From Candidatus Poseidonia sp. (GTDB taxonomy: Archaea > Thermoplasmatota > Poseidoniia > Poseidoniales > Poseidoniaceae): DNA of 64,000 nt. A program made the translations under genes and the position numbers. Every line of letters begins with the position of its first letter. Positions within the stretch are counted from its first letter, which is position 1. Below are positions 16,524 to 24,094 of the stretch, piece by piece. The stretch is from positions 221,676-285,675 of the forward strand of contig JADHPT010000001.1 of NCBI GenBank assembly GCA_016778305.1, read 5' to 3'. Below the pieces are notes generated by a model, which saw only the letters and a list, made by a program, of their open reading frames with translations, did not search any database and was not told where the DNA came from.

Positions 16524-17246
16524 TCAGTCTTCAAGGGGCTTGAGGCGGTCAATTTGCTTGTTGACTTCGCCCCGGTCGAGAACACGGTATCCGTTTGAAT
16601 CAACAACAGTGACTTCAACTGCGTCACGGTTCAATTCAGCATCGTTGGCTGAACGAAGCGCCTCGAGGCCAAGTTTCATGGCTGCATTGAGCGTCATGTT
16701 TTCCTTCCAGTTATCTTCAAAGAATTCGATAACTGTATTGCGTCCACTGCCGATAGCACCGGCATGGTAGGATTGGTATGCGCCTGACGGGTCGGTTTCG
16801 TAGAGGTGAATACCGTTGTCATCAACGCCACCAATAAGCAAGGCTGTTCCGAAGGGTCGTGAACCACCGTACTGGGTGAAGGATTGCTTGAAATCGCACA
16901 TTTTCTTGACCAGGACATCGACAGGAACCGTAGCACCGTAGGTAATACGGTTTACCTGTGCTTCGACACGAGCACGGGCGACAAGTTGACGCGCATCAGC
17001 AACAAGGCCAGATGTGGCAATTCCTACATGATCGTCAACCTTGAACATTTTTTCAATGGATTCCGGGATGATCAAACGACTGATGATGCGCTTGTCACAA
17101 ACAAGAACAACTCCATCCTTGAATTTCAAACCGGCTGTAGTGGTGCCCCGCTTGACTGATTCGCGTGCATATTCCACCTGGAACAATCGTCCATCTGGGC
17201 TAAATGTTGTAATTCCGTGGTCGTATCCTCTTCCGCTTGGTTGCAT
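16524..17246 (-). CDS. psmA: Proteasome subunit alpha
   Basis: This is the outer-ring subunit of the 20S proteasome, gating substrate entry. The product is 240 residues. Diagnostic are the N-terminal gate helix start GYDHGITTFSPDGRLFQVEYA, the KRGTTTAGLKFKDGVVL stretch and GGSRPFGTALLIGG. There is no N-terminal catalytic Thr, as expected for alpha. It is first gene of the superoperon, with GAGGT 7 bases before the ATG and a TATA-like element upstream. The beta subunit is not in this window. Confidence 0.97.
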   Translation of the reverse strand: MQPSGRGYDHGITTFSPDGRLFQVEYARESVKRGTTTAGLKFKDGVVLVCDKRIISRLIIPESIEKMFKVDDHVGIATSGLVADARQLVARARVEAQVNRITYGATVPVDVLVKKMCDFKQSFTQYGGSRPFGTALLIGGVDDNGIHLYETDPSGAYQSYHAGAIGSGRNTVIEFFEDNWKENMTLNAAMKLGLEALRSANDAELNRDAVEVTVVDSNGYRVLDRGEVNKQIDRLKPLED

Positions 17247-17278
17247 TGTATAACCTCATTTCCTTCGTTCGGGTGACA

Positions 17279-17286
17279 CTTTATGA
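17279..17286 (-). promoter_or_regulatory. Putative TATA box for the proteasome/exosome superoperon
   Basis: The minus strand reads TCATAAAG, centred about 37 bases before the psmA ATG, giving a plausible short leader with a GAGGT ribosome-binding site. It lies in the 149-base divergent region shared with dph6. It is a pattern match only. Confidence 0.35.
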
Positions 17287-17395
17287 GCATGAGGGTCAAT
17301 CGGGATGATGCCCTCCCCAACACACGAAACTCCCCGTCTCGTATGAACCCTTTCTTGACAACACGGTCTTGAAGGAGGAATGACCAGGGGTGAAC

Positions 17396-18043
17396 ATGCG
17401 AGTTGCAGTACTCTCCTCAGGGGGAAAAGATTCAGCTGCAGCATGGTGGTGGGCCCAATGCCGAGGCTGGACTGTAGTCGCACTTGTTACCGTCCGGATA
17501 GAAGGTGACGATTCACCAATGTTCCAGATACCAAGTACGCATGTCGTTGAACAACAAGCCGAACTCGCAGAGATTCCTTGGATTTCTGTTTCAACATCAG
17601 GAGAAACGCCCCAGGACGTTGACGATTTAGCAAAAGCACTCGCCTCTTTAGACGTCGATGGTTTCGTTTCAGGCGCCTTGCGTTCCGATTATCAAAAATC
17701 AAGGTTAGAACGAATGGCTGAATCCTTGAACCTCATCAGTTGGACCCCTCTATGGCATCAAAACGGCTACTCGCACCTGCGAGACATGGTGCAACATGGA
17801 TTCAAAATCATGCTCACTGGAATCAGCGCAGAAGGTTTGGATGAGAAGTGGCTCGGCCACACACTCACGGTTGACTCCGTAGAAGAACTCAATCGGCTCG
17901 CTCAGCGGTACAGGTTTAACGTAGAAGGTGAAGGTGGAGAATACGAAACGCTTGTTCTATCGGGGCCTCACCATGATGGGGAGATCGTCGTCGAGGCAAC
18001 TTCTCACTGGGACGGTGTGCGTGGAATGTTAACCATTCATTGA
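17396..18043 (+). CDS. dph6: Diphthine-ammonia ligase Dph6
   Basis: Dph6 amidates diphthine on EF-2 to finish diphthamide. The product is 215 residues from the ATG at 17396, with GGTGAAC just upstream. It is an N-type ATP pyrophosphatase: SSGGKDSAAAWWWA is the PP-loop (residues 8-21), and the family-specific C-terminal half shows GFVSGALRSDYQKSRLE, FKIMLTGISAEGLDEKWLG and GEGGEYETLVL. The substrate EF-2 with its modification-site His is encoded at 3.8-6.0 kb. The 3' end overlaps purB by 7 bases. Confidence 0.93.
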   Translation: MRVAVLSSGGKDSAAAWWWAQCRGWTVVALVTVRIEGDDSPMFQIPSTHVVEQQAELAEIPWISVSTSGETPQDVDDLAKALASLDVDGFVSGALRSDYQKSRLERMAESLNLISWTPLWHQNGYSHLRDMVQHGFKIMLTGISAEGLDEKWLGHTLTVDSVEELNRLAQRYRFNVEGEGGEYETLVLSGPHHDGEIVVEATSHWDGVRGMLTIH

Positions 18044-19386
18044 ATCGCTGCACGTGCGAGTGCAACGGCTTCATCGACCAATTCTCCGGCCACACCGACG
18101 TGATTCAAAGGATTGAACATCGCTTCCAATTCATCAGCGGTAAAGGCTGCTGCGATTTCAGGTGTGCGACTGCAGACATCAATGAGTTCCTCCTTCTTGT
18201 CAACAGCCTCAAAAGATGCTGCCCTGAGCACTTCATGAGCTTCGTCGCGTGGCATACCATGGTCAACAAGTTCAATCATTACCTTCTCGGCCATGACCAA
18301 ACCTCGTTGAGAAGCGATGTTCTCAAGACATCGATCGGCATCAACCCACATATTCTTGAGAACATCTCGCGTCTTCGCCATGACGTCTTCACACAGAGCA
18401 GATGCGTGGGAAAGCGTGAAGCGTTCACTGCTCGAGTTCGCAAGGTCACGCTCATGCCAAAGAAGAGCATTTTCGTACGTTGGAATAATGAAGGCCCGAA
18501 CAATTCGTGCGAGACCGGATGCATTTTCCGATTTGATTGGGTTCTTCTTGTGAGCCATGGTGGACGAGCCCACTTGTTTCTCAATATCGAATCCTTCACC
18601 CGCTTCAGCAAGTTCTGAACGCTGTAGGTTTCGGATTTCTTGAAGGATTTTCTCACAAGATGTAGCAACATTCGCCAGCCAGGACACGTACTCAACATAT
18701 CGGTCACGACCGACAACTTGTGTTGTTGCAAGGGGAACTCCCAATTCGAGATGGGTCAAAATTAATCGCTGCAACTCCCTTGCATGCTCGCCTTGTGCTG
18801 CACCTGTACCAACTGCGCCAAGGAACTTACCGACAGCGATTCGAGGAGATGCCTCATCGAGACGGACCAATTGACGACGGAGTTCATCCAACCACACGGC
18901 AGCCTTCAAGCCAAAGGTGATGGGGACTGCGGCTTGACCATGCGTACGACCCAACATAACCGTGTCACGCTCACGCTCTGCCACTACGGCACATATCTCG
19001 ATCAAGCCGCACAATTGTTCCCGCAGGAGAACCATGCTGTCCCGCAATTGGAGGGCAACTGCAGTGTCAACAATGTCATTTGAAGTTGCCCCGAGGTGAA
19101 TGCACCATCCGGCCTCTCCCGCTGCTTCTGCCATTGCTTTGGTTAGAGCCATGATATCGTGCCGGGTTTCTGCTTCAATTTCTGAGACACGTTCCTTTGT
19201 GACAGATGTGGGATTTGATATGGCCTTTACTGCATTATAATCTTCTTCAGTTACACGACCTAATTGCCAATGAGCCCATATGAGGGCACGTTCAACCTCG
19301 AGTTGGCGTTCATGCCGTCCCAATTCGGACCAAATGTGTTTGAAATCTTGAGAACCATATCGGTAATCCAACGGACAGAATGCCAT
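18037..19386 (-). CDS. purB: Adenylosuccinate lyase
   Basis: PurB acts twice in purine synthesis, cleaving SAICAR and adenylosuccinate to release fumarate. The product is 449 residues, the standard length. The fumarase/lyase signature is present as VGSSTMAHKKNPIKSENA (near residue 277). Other conserved parts are the DIMALTKAM region, GRTHGQAAVPITFG with the catalytic His, and GATSNDIVDTA. It lies convergent with dph6, and a four-TM membrane protein gene starts upstream on the same strand. Confidence 0.96.
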   Translation of the reverse strand: MAFCPLDYRYGSQDFKHIWSELGRHERQLEVERALIWAHWQLGRVTEEDYNAVKAISNPTSVTKERVSEIEAETRHDIMALTKAMAEAAGEAGWCIHLGATSNDIVDTAVALQLRDSMVLLREQLCGLIEICAVVAERERDTVMLGRTHGQAAVPITFGLKAAVWLDELRRQLVRLDEASPRIAVGKFLGAVGTGAAQGEHARELQRLILTHLELGVPLATTQVVGRDRYVEYVSWLANVATSCEKILQEIRNLQRSELAEAGEGFDIEKQVGSSTMAHKKNPIKSENASGLARIVRAFIIPTYENALLWHERDLANSSSERFTLSHASALCEDVMAKTRDVLKNMWVDADRCLENIASQRGLVMAEKVMIELVDHGMPRDEAHEVLRAASFEAVDKKEELIDVCSRTPEIAAAFTADELEAMFNPLNHVGVAGELVDEAVALARAAIQ

Positions 19387-19439
19387 AGATCAAGGCAGAA
19401 GCCTCGCTTCATCAACCTTACCTTCCATTCCTTTGAAAT

Positions 19440-19889
19440 TTAAGCCGCAGGAGGACCCTTACCGTCCTCAGTTTCCACCTTGCTCATGACCGTACGAATG
19501 AGAACGAACGCCAATACTGAGGATACAATAAATGAGAATCCGACCCAAGAAGACAGGTCATACCACATCAAAGCAACACCGACAAGGGACGCATAGGCAA
19601 CCAGTTGACAAAGCCCAGAGGCTAAATCCAATTTACGGATGCGCTCTTGAGGAAGTGATTTCTCATGCTCCAAAAGGAACGTGTAAATCAGAAAATAAAT
19701 GGCTTGGAAAGGAAGAGCAACTGCAATAATTGAAAGAGCAAGTTCTCGAATCAACTTCGGATTTTTATCCTGCTCAATCCCCTGAAACAACATAATCGCC
19801 GTATTTGTACCGAGCAGGGCCGCCATGATGGTCCAGCGCTTATCCTGTGAAGATGTGCGACTTTCGACATTCACAGATTCTTCGCTCAT
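19440..19889 (-). CDS. Four-TM membrane protein, unknown
   Basis: The product is 149 residues. After a polar N-terminus (about 18 residues) there are four hydrophobic segments near 20-38, 47-70, 90-108 and 113-132, with a charged loop (LEHEKSLPQERIRKLD) between the second and third. The tail is acidic and hydrophilic. I recognise no family and no catalytic motif. It lies 53 bases upstream of purB on the same strand and 93 bases from a second small membrane protein gene; these may share a transcript. Confidence 0.6.
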   Translation of the reverse strand: MSEESVNVESRTSSQDKRWTIMAALLGTNTAIMLFQGIEQDKNPKLIRELALSIIAVALPFQAIYFLIYTFLLEHEKSLPQERIRKLDLASGLCQLVAYASLVGVALMWYDLSSWVGFSFIVSSVLAFVLIRTVMSKVETEDGKGPPAA

Positions 19890-19982
19890 GGAATCTTGCT
19901 AAGAAAGAAGGGGTTTGATACTTGCCGTAGCGAACGAGCGAAGAATACGAATTCAGAAGGAAACTGGATTCTGCGTTATGCA

Positions 19983-20195
19983 TCAATTACCGAACAGTCG
20001 AATGACCGTTCCCGTGATAGCAGCCACGATGAGCAACAAAACCATCATGGCAACAGGACCGTACTGGTTTTTGTCTTCAAGCGCAGTACCGAAGAAGCCG
20101 TCACGCGTGATTGCCTCTGCGAAACTGCCTGCTTCCTCAAACTCTGGGAGGGGGCGACGAGGAATTCTTTCTCCGTCTCGAAGTTCACCGGCCAT
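19983..20195 (-). CDS. Small single-TM protein, unknown
   Basis: The product is 70 residues: a charged N-terminal half (MAGELRDGERIPRRPLPEFEE) and one C-terminal TM segment of about 20 residues (GPVAMMVLLLIVAAITGTVI) ending in RLFGN. This tail-anchor-like layout would place the N-terminus in the cytoplasm. A tail-anchored topology is notable because a GET3-like ATPase is encoded at 44.6 kb, but no link is shown. The coding call rests on clean start and composition; there is no family evidence. Confidence 0.5.
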   Translation of the reverse strand: MAGELRDGERIPRRPLPEFEEAGSFAEAITRDGFFGTALEDKNQYGPVAMMVLLLIVAAITGTVIRLFGN

Positions 20196-20283
20196 GAGGA
20201 TGGCAGGGGGACAGAGGTCATAGCATTTTTGAAGTCACTGTTCAAACAAAACACTCATTCACCTCTGCCGATGTTCACCAATT

Positions 20284-20874
20284 ATGGGAAGACTGGAAAT
20301 GGACCTCAAAGGCCGCCATATCCACCTGGCGGTAGAAGGCAGTACGGGTGGCACCACGATCGGCCTCCACTTTGCCGCTGATACGATTGCAAGCGGCCAA
20401 CGTGTCTTGTGGGCGTCCACGGAAATGCCAAACCCTTCGAGGTTTTCACAATTATTTGAACACCTTTCACTCGTTGAGTCTTCGCGCTTTCATGCCATGA
20501 ATTTTGGTGGAAGATTTGACAGAGCCATCGATGCGCTTCTCGAAGCTGCGACATCCTTGCCGAGCGTTGGTTTGGTTGTTCTTGACGATTGGTGTGAGGC
20601 ATCGGGACGTATTCCCAAAAACAGCCTTGATCAAATTTCACGATTCGGAAAGGAGGCTCCGTCACATATTTGCATCCTTTTAATCTCAAAAGGAAGCATT
20701 GATGCAAGCGGCAACACTGACGAACCCATCATAGCAAGGGCATCAGAACAAATGGACAAAAACGGATACGAAATTTGGCGCTTGTGGAGGGCGAAAGAGG
20801 GCCCACATCGAACGCTTGATTGCGCAGGAAAGATTCATCATCTCAAACTTGATGATTCAGGCATCAAGGTCTGA
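20284..20874 (+). CDS. RecA/RadB-like fold protein with degenerate Walker A
   Basis: The product is 196 residues; ATGs at 20284 and 20299 are both possible starts. The opening resembles RecA/KaiC/RadB domains: a strand HIHLAVEG, then STGGTTIGLHFAADTIASGQRVLWAS, where a phosphate-binding loop would be expected. The loop reads GSTGGTTI, so the Lys of a normal Walker A is absent. A Walker B-like VGLVVLDDW follows near residue 97, and ICILLISKG may be the next core strand. It is probably a non-hydrolysing paralogue or a divergent partner of recombination or signalling ATPases. It has no TM segment. Its 3' end overlaps a convergent gene by 18 bases. Confidence 0.6.
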   Translation: MGRLEMDLKGRHIHLAVEGSTGGTTIGLHFAADTIASGQRVLWASTEMPNPSRFSQLFEHLSLVESSRFHAMNFGGRFDRAIDALLEAATSLPSVGLVVLDDWCEASGRIPKNSLDQISRFGKEAPSHICILLISKGSIDASGNTDEPIIARASEQMDKNGYEIWRLWRAKEGPHRTLDCAGKIHHLKLDDSGIKV

Positions 20875-21114
20875 ATCTTCATCTTCACCGAGAAGTTTTG
20901 CCATTTCATCAAGTGCATCATCATCGGGTTCATCAAATTGTTGTGGATTTCTTGCACCACCCTCCAGAGTATCTTCACCTGCGATTTTTGGAGCGGAATC
21001 ATTGAGCATCGTCGTCCGGTTTTTCATGGCTCGTTGAGAGATAAACCAGACCATCAAGGCCAGTGTGAGCGCTGCGAGAAGATAAGAGATGTTTTTGGTC
21101 GTTTCCGGCTCCAT
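20857..21114 (-). CDS. Small single-TM protein with acidic tail
   Basis: The product is 85 residues from the ATG at 21114 (MEPETTKN); a longer frame upstream lacks support. One TM segment (about residues 9-28, ISYLLAALTLALMVWFIS) is followed by a short basic stretch RAMKNR, a linker, and an Asp/Glu-rich tail ending in DEDSDLDA. By the positive-inside rule the long tail is cytoplasmic. It is just downstream of tiaS on the same strand (57 bases after its stop). Function unknown. Confidence 0.55.
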   Translation of the reverse strand: MEPETTKNISYLLAALTLALMVWFISQRAMKNRTTMLNDSAPKIAGEDTLEGGARNPQQFDEPDDDALDEMAKLLGEDEDSDLDA

Positions 21115-21171
21115 AAATCTGGTATGTTCAATTTTGCTTTTGATAGTTTTCACCAACGAATGGCACAAACC

Positions 21172-22368
21172 TCACTTTTCGCCAACCCAATCTAACGGTC
21201 GTGCAAGGTGGCGACGCGCATCAGTTGATGGTTCAACCCATCCTTCAAAGGGAGGAAGAGCGACGATATCAATCCAACCATCTTCAAAACGGCGTCGGCA
21301 TGAAGGGCAGCGAAGACCTTGGTTGGTGCCCATCGATTTCAATCGTTGCCCACAATCCTCACAAAGTGGTCGTTGCTTTTGACGTGGTCCGTATGAAGTG
21401 ACCTTCATTTGTTCAATGTGGAGAACGCCGTGTTGGTCGATCAAACCGCGTACTTGGAATCTGTCACCTGGAATCAACCAACGAGCCAACTTATTCAACG
21501 GGCCACCCTCGTAAAATGCAACCATCGGCCCTATATCGGTATCAAGCCGGGCATGCTTTCGTTGTGGGTGCACCTCAAGAGCGAGAAGTTCCGCCTCAAC
21601 GGGCGTTCCAAGATGGTCACCAGATGCTTGATTGGTGAGAAATACACGAAGGGATTGAATCTCTTCAGTACCGTCACTGCCAACGAGGAGACTCGCAGCT
21701 TTTCGAGCACCGTCAGATGTCCTTGCACGTACACCAAAGAGAACCGGTGACTGTCCCCGCGGTGCAATCAGACTCGTGCCCTTCCGAGGATCACGTGAAA
21801 ATATGATTTCTGGCCATGCATCAATTTCATGAATCATACCTTCATCAATCATTCTCGGAAGCAAATAATTCTGAGGTTTCCGCCACGCAATGGCCTCATA
21901 TGTTATTCTATCAGAGGGCCAAGAAATGGCGGCAATAGCCCCAATTTGACCACGCCCACCCCATGACCTTGTTGCAACGGGCGCTTCTTCAAGCGTGACT
22001 TCTTCACGAACCGCCTTCCGATAATATCCTTCATCAGGTTTGGTGGAAAACCAAACCATGCCAGGCGAAGAAGTCACTTGGACACGCGAGGACATCGTAG
22101 AAGGCGAGACAAAACCACCAAGTGGTTCAATCACCGAGGACCAGTAGGCATCAAGAATAGGAATCAACGTAGATTCATCCTCGCACCTGAGTTCAACAGC
22201 GAGCGCTGCATTACCACGCGTCCTGTTCTCTGCAAAAGGCCACAATCGAACCAAACGAGGCTGACCCACTTCAACCCAAGATGGAAGTGACTGAAGGAGT
22301 GAATCAAAGACTTGCGTCGTGCAACCCCCACCCAAATAGTCGGTATCGTCAAGTCCCAGCCAGCCCAT
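21172..22368 (-). CDS. tiaS: tRNA(Ile2) 2-agmatinylcytidine synthetase TiaS
   Basis: TiaS attaches agmatine to C34 of the CAU-anticodon tRNA-Ile so that it reads AUA. The product is 398 residues, a normal size. The N-terminus has the family signature LGLDDTDYLGGGCTTQ, binding the ATP-derived phosphates. The middle contains GRGQIGAIAAISW and the DPRKGTSL segment. An OB-like domain precedes the C-terminal zinc ribbon, with CEDC and CPSC knuckles (about residues 335-360). It is followed upstream by a HAD phosphatase gene 9 bases away, so the two likely form an operon. Confidence 0.93.
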   Translation of the reverse strand: MGWLGLDDTDYLGGGCTTQVFDSLLQSLPSWVEVGQPRLVRLWPFAENRTRGNAALAVELRCEDESTLIPILDAYWSSVIEPLGGFVSPSTMSSRVQVTSSPGMVWFSTKPDEGYYRKAVREEVTLEEAPVATRSWGGRGQIGAIAAISWPSDRITYEAIAWRKPQNYLLPRMIDEGMIHEIDAWPEIIFSRDPRKGTSLIAPRGQSPVLFGVRARTSDGARKAASLLVGSDGTEEIQSLRVFLTNQASGDHLGTPVEAELLALEVHPQRKHARLDTDIGPMVAFYEGGPLNKLARWLIPGDRFQVRGLIDQHGVLHIEQMKVTSYGPRQKQRPLCEDCGQRLKSMGTNQGLRCPSCRRRFEDGWIDIVALPPFEGWVEPSTDARRHLARPLDWVGEK

Positions 22369-22377
22369 AGATCTCCC

Positions 22378-23088
22378 TCAGGGTTGGAATCGATCACCGA
22401 TATCTGATTCATCTAAGATTCGTTCAACGGCATCAGTAAGTCCTCGGTATTGATTGACACGAAATAAACGAAGACCTTGTGACCATCCCGCTCCCATGTC
22501 TGAACGTCGATCGCCAACCATGGCGTCAAGTGGATGGGCAGCCACTGGTTTTTCCCCCCACCAATCAACGTCGAAATGTGGAATTTCATGAATGTGGCTA
22601 CCGTGCTCCAAAGAAGGAGTAGCGGTATCGCGCAAGAGACTTCGACCAAGAAGCAACATGCCCGGCATGGGTTTTCGACACTGACAGCCATCCTCATATT
22701 TGTGCGGACACGTAATGATAAGGTCGATACTTGCGTCTGGATCGTTGAATTTCAGGGCGTCGAGAAGAGTTGTATGAATCTCTGTAAGACGATGATGGTC
22801 CCATTTGCCTCGTGAGATTGCTGACTGGTTGGTCACCACACAAATCAGGTAACCAGCTCGGCGTAGTGCGCCGACACCTACAGCTGCACCTGGAAGCAAT
22901 TCAAGCTCCTCAGGACTGTTAACGTATCCTTGCCGACCAAGGTTAAGGACACCATCTCTATCAAGGAAAACCAAAGGGTGAGCATCCACATCTTGAGGCA
23001 ATGCATGGGTAGACCACTGAACGTAGGCACCCCGCATGGTCTTGGGAGACCACGGCCACACATGGCCTTTGCCAATGTTTGGAGACAT
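22378..23088 (-). CDS. HAD phosphatase, GmhB-like (heptose/histidinol-phosphate type)
   Basis: The product is up to 236 residues (ATG at 23088); an ATG at 23037 would remove 17 poorly conserved residues. HAD motif I is FLDRDGVLN, motif II is VVTNQS, and motif IV is MVGDRRSDMGAG. The CPH...CQCRKP cap loop is the zinc site of GmhB-type phosphatases, which dephosphorylate D-glycero-D-manno-heptose bisphosphate or histidinol phosphate. An insert of about 30 residues (after RSLLRDTAT) before motif IV is unusual. A sugar role would fit cell-surface glycan synthesis, but the substrate cannot be told from the sequence. It is divergent from the archaeosortase gene. Confidence 0.82.
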   Translation of the reverse strand: MSPNIGKGHVWPWSPKTMRGAYVQWSTHALPQDVDAHPLVFLDRDGVLNLGRQGYVNSPEELELLPGAAVGVGALRRAGYLICVVTNQSAISRGKWDHHRLTEIHTTLLDALKFNDPDASIDLIITCPHKYEDGCQCRKPMPGMLLLGRSLLRDTATPSLEHGSHIHEIPHFDVDWWGEKPVAAHPLDAMVGDRRSDMGAGWSQGLRLFRVNQYRGLTDAVERILDESDIGDRFQP

Positions 23089-23123
23089 TCATAGGAAAGC
23101 AGGGGCTGGAGTGGCATGTGCTG

Positions 23124-24026
23124 ATGGAGTCGACGACCGGGACGCTGATCGGCGCGATCGGCATGGGTCTCCTTGCTTTATCCTGGTTGGCAAGAAAGCG
23201 ACCAACCCTTCGAGTTGCCCAAATCGGATGGGTCTGTGTAGGTCTTTACTTTTTCAATCAATCATGGGTATATTTGGGTCATGATGATATCATTTTAACC
23301 GTCATGTGTGCACTCACGCTACCGCTCTCGGTGGCGATGGCGTGGTGGGAAGACAAGGCGACTGAACAACAAAAAAGCGCTATACTGTGGGCGAGAGGGA
23401 CGGTTGCATTCGCAGGTGGACCCTATCTTCTGATCGCATACGTCCCTTATCTCAGCGTTTTTGCGATTTGGTTTGTAGCAACCCAATCGGCGTGGTTCCT
23501 TGGATTTTCAACGGGACAAGAAATTGAGGTCGGCACGACTTGGGTCAATGCCAACTCGGGACGGGTTTCATGGGAGAACTGGGACGGTAATCGATGGTTT
23601 TCAACTGATTTTACAGGGGAATATGCCTTCCAATCCGAACTCATGCTCGCCGACGGGACGATGATTGGAATTAATTTCGTCTTAGCCTGCACGGCACTTC
23701 AATCAATGGTCCTTTTCATCGGGGCAATTTCAGTCTTGGACTTGCCGTGGAAAAAACGTCTTCGAGCATTGCTTCTTGTGCTACCACTTATTCATGCTCT
23801 CAATGTGTTCAGAAATGCTGGCCTCATTTGGATGCACATGACGTATACACGATGGGATTTGTGGGGATTGAGCGTTTTTGAGTTCGGCCACACCTACATC
23901 GCTCGCTTTGTGAGTTTATTCGCCATGTTCCTCATAGCACTCATCATGTTTGAAATTCTTCCGAGCATGCATCGTAATATTATGAGTCTGAGTGAACCTG
24001 TCTTTGGGAAGAAACAGCGGGCATAG
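23124..24026 (+). CDS. artA: Archaeosortase (ArtA-like membrane transpeptidase)
   Basis: Archaeosortases cut C-terminal sorting signals and attach surface proteins to lipid. The product is 300 residues from the ATG at 23124; an earlier TTG is possible but would overlap the HAD gene. It has about seven to eight TM segments. The three expected catalytic positions are visible: Cys189 in VLACTALQSM at a membrane face, Arg230 in LNVFRNAGLI, and a late basic His/Arg in EFGHTYIARF (His256/Arg261). The order and the 41-residue Cys-Arg spacing fit the exosortase/archaeosortase family. A large extracytoplasmic loop with many Trp lies near 130-170. No protein in this window has an evident PGF-type C-terminal tripartite signal, so its substrates lie elsewhere. 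Confidence 0.8.
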   Translation: MESTTGTLIGAIGMGLLALSWLARKRPTLRVAQIGWVCVGLYFFNQSWVYLGHDDIILTVMCALTLPLSVAMAWWEDKATEQQKSAILWARGTVAFAGGPYLLIAYVPYLSVFAIWFVATQSAWFLGFSTGQEIEVGTTWVNANSGRVSWENWDGNRWFSTDFTGEYAFQSELMLADGTMIGINFVLACTALQSMVLFIGAISVLDLPWKKRLRALLLVLPLIHALNVFRNAGLIWMHMTYTRWDLWGLSVFEFGHTYIARFVSLFAMFLIALIMFEILPSMHRNIMSLSEPVFGKKQRA

Positions 24027-24030
24027 GACT

Positions 24031-24090
24031 CTCAATTCCAAGCCATTCAGTCCAGAGGATCTTTCAACCCTCAATGCATGAAGAATTGAG
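24031..24090. repeat. 8-bp inverted repeat in the convergent gap after the archaeosortase gene
   Basis: CTCAATTC (24031-24038) and its exact complement GAATTGAG (24083-24090) flank 44 bases between two convergent stop codons. It could form a long-loop hairpin acting as a transcript end for one or both genes, or it may be chance. No poly-T tract supports a terminator. Confidence 0.2.
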
Positions 24091-24094
24091 TTAT

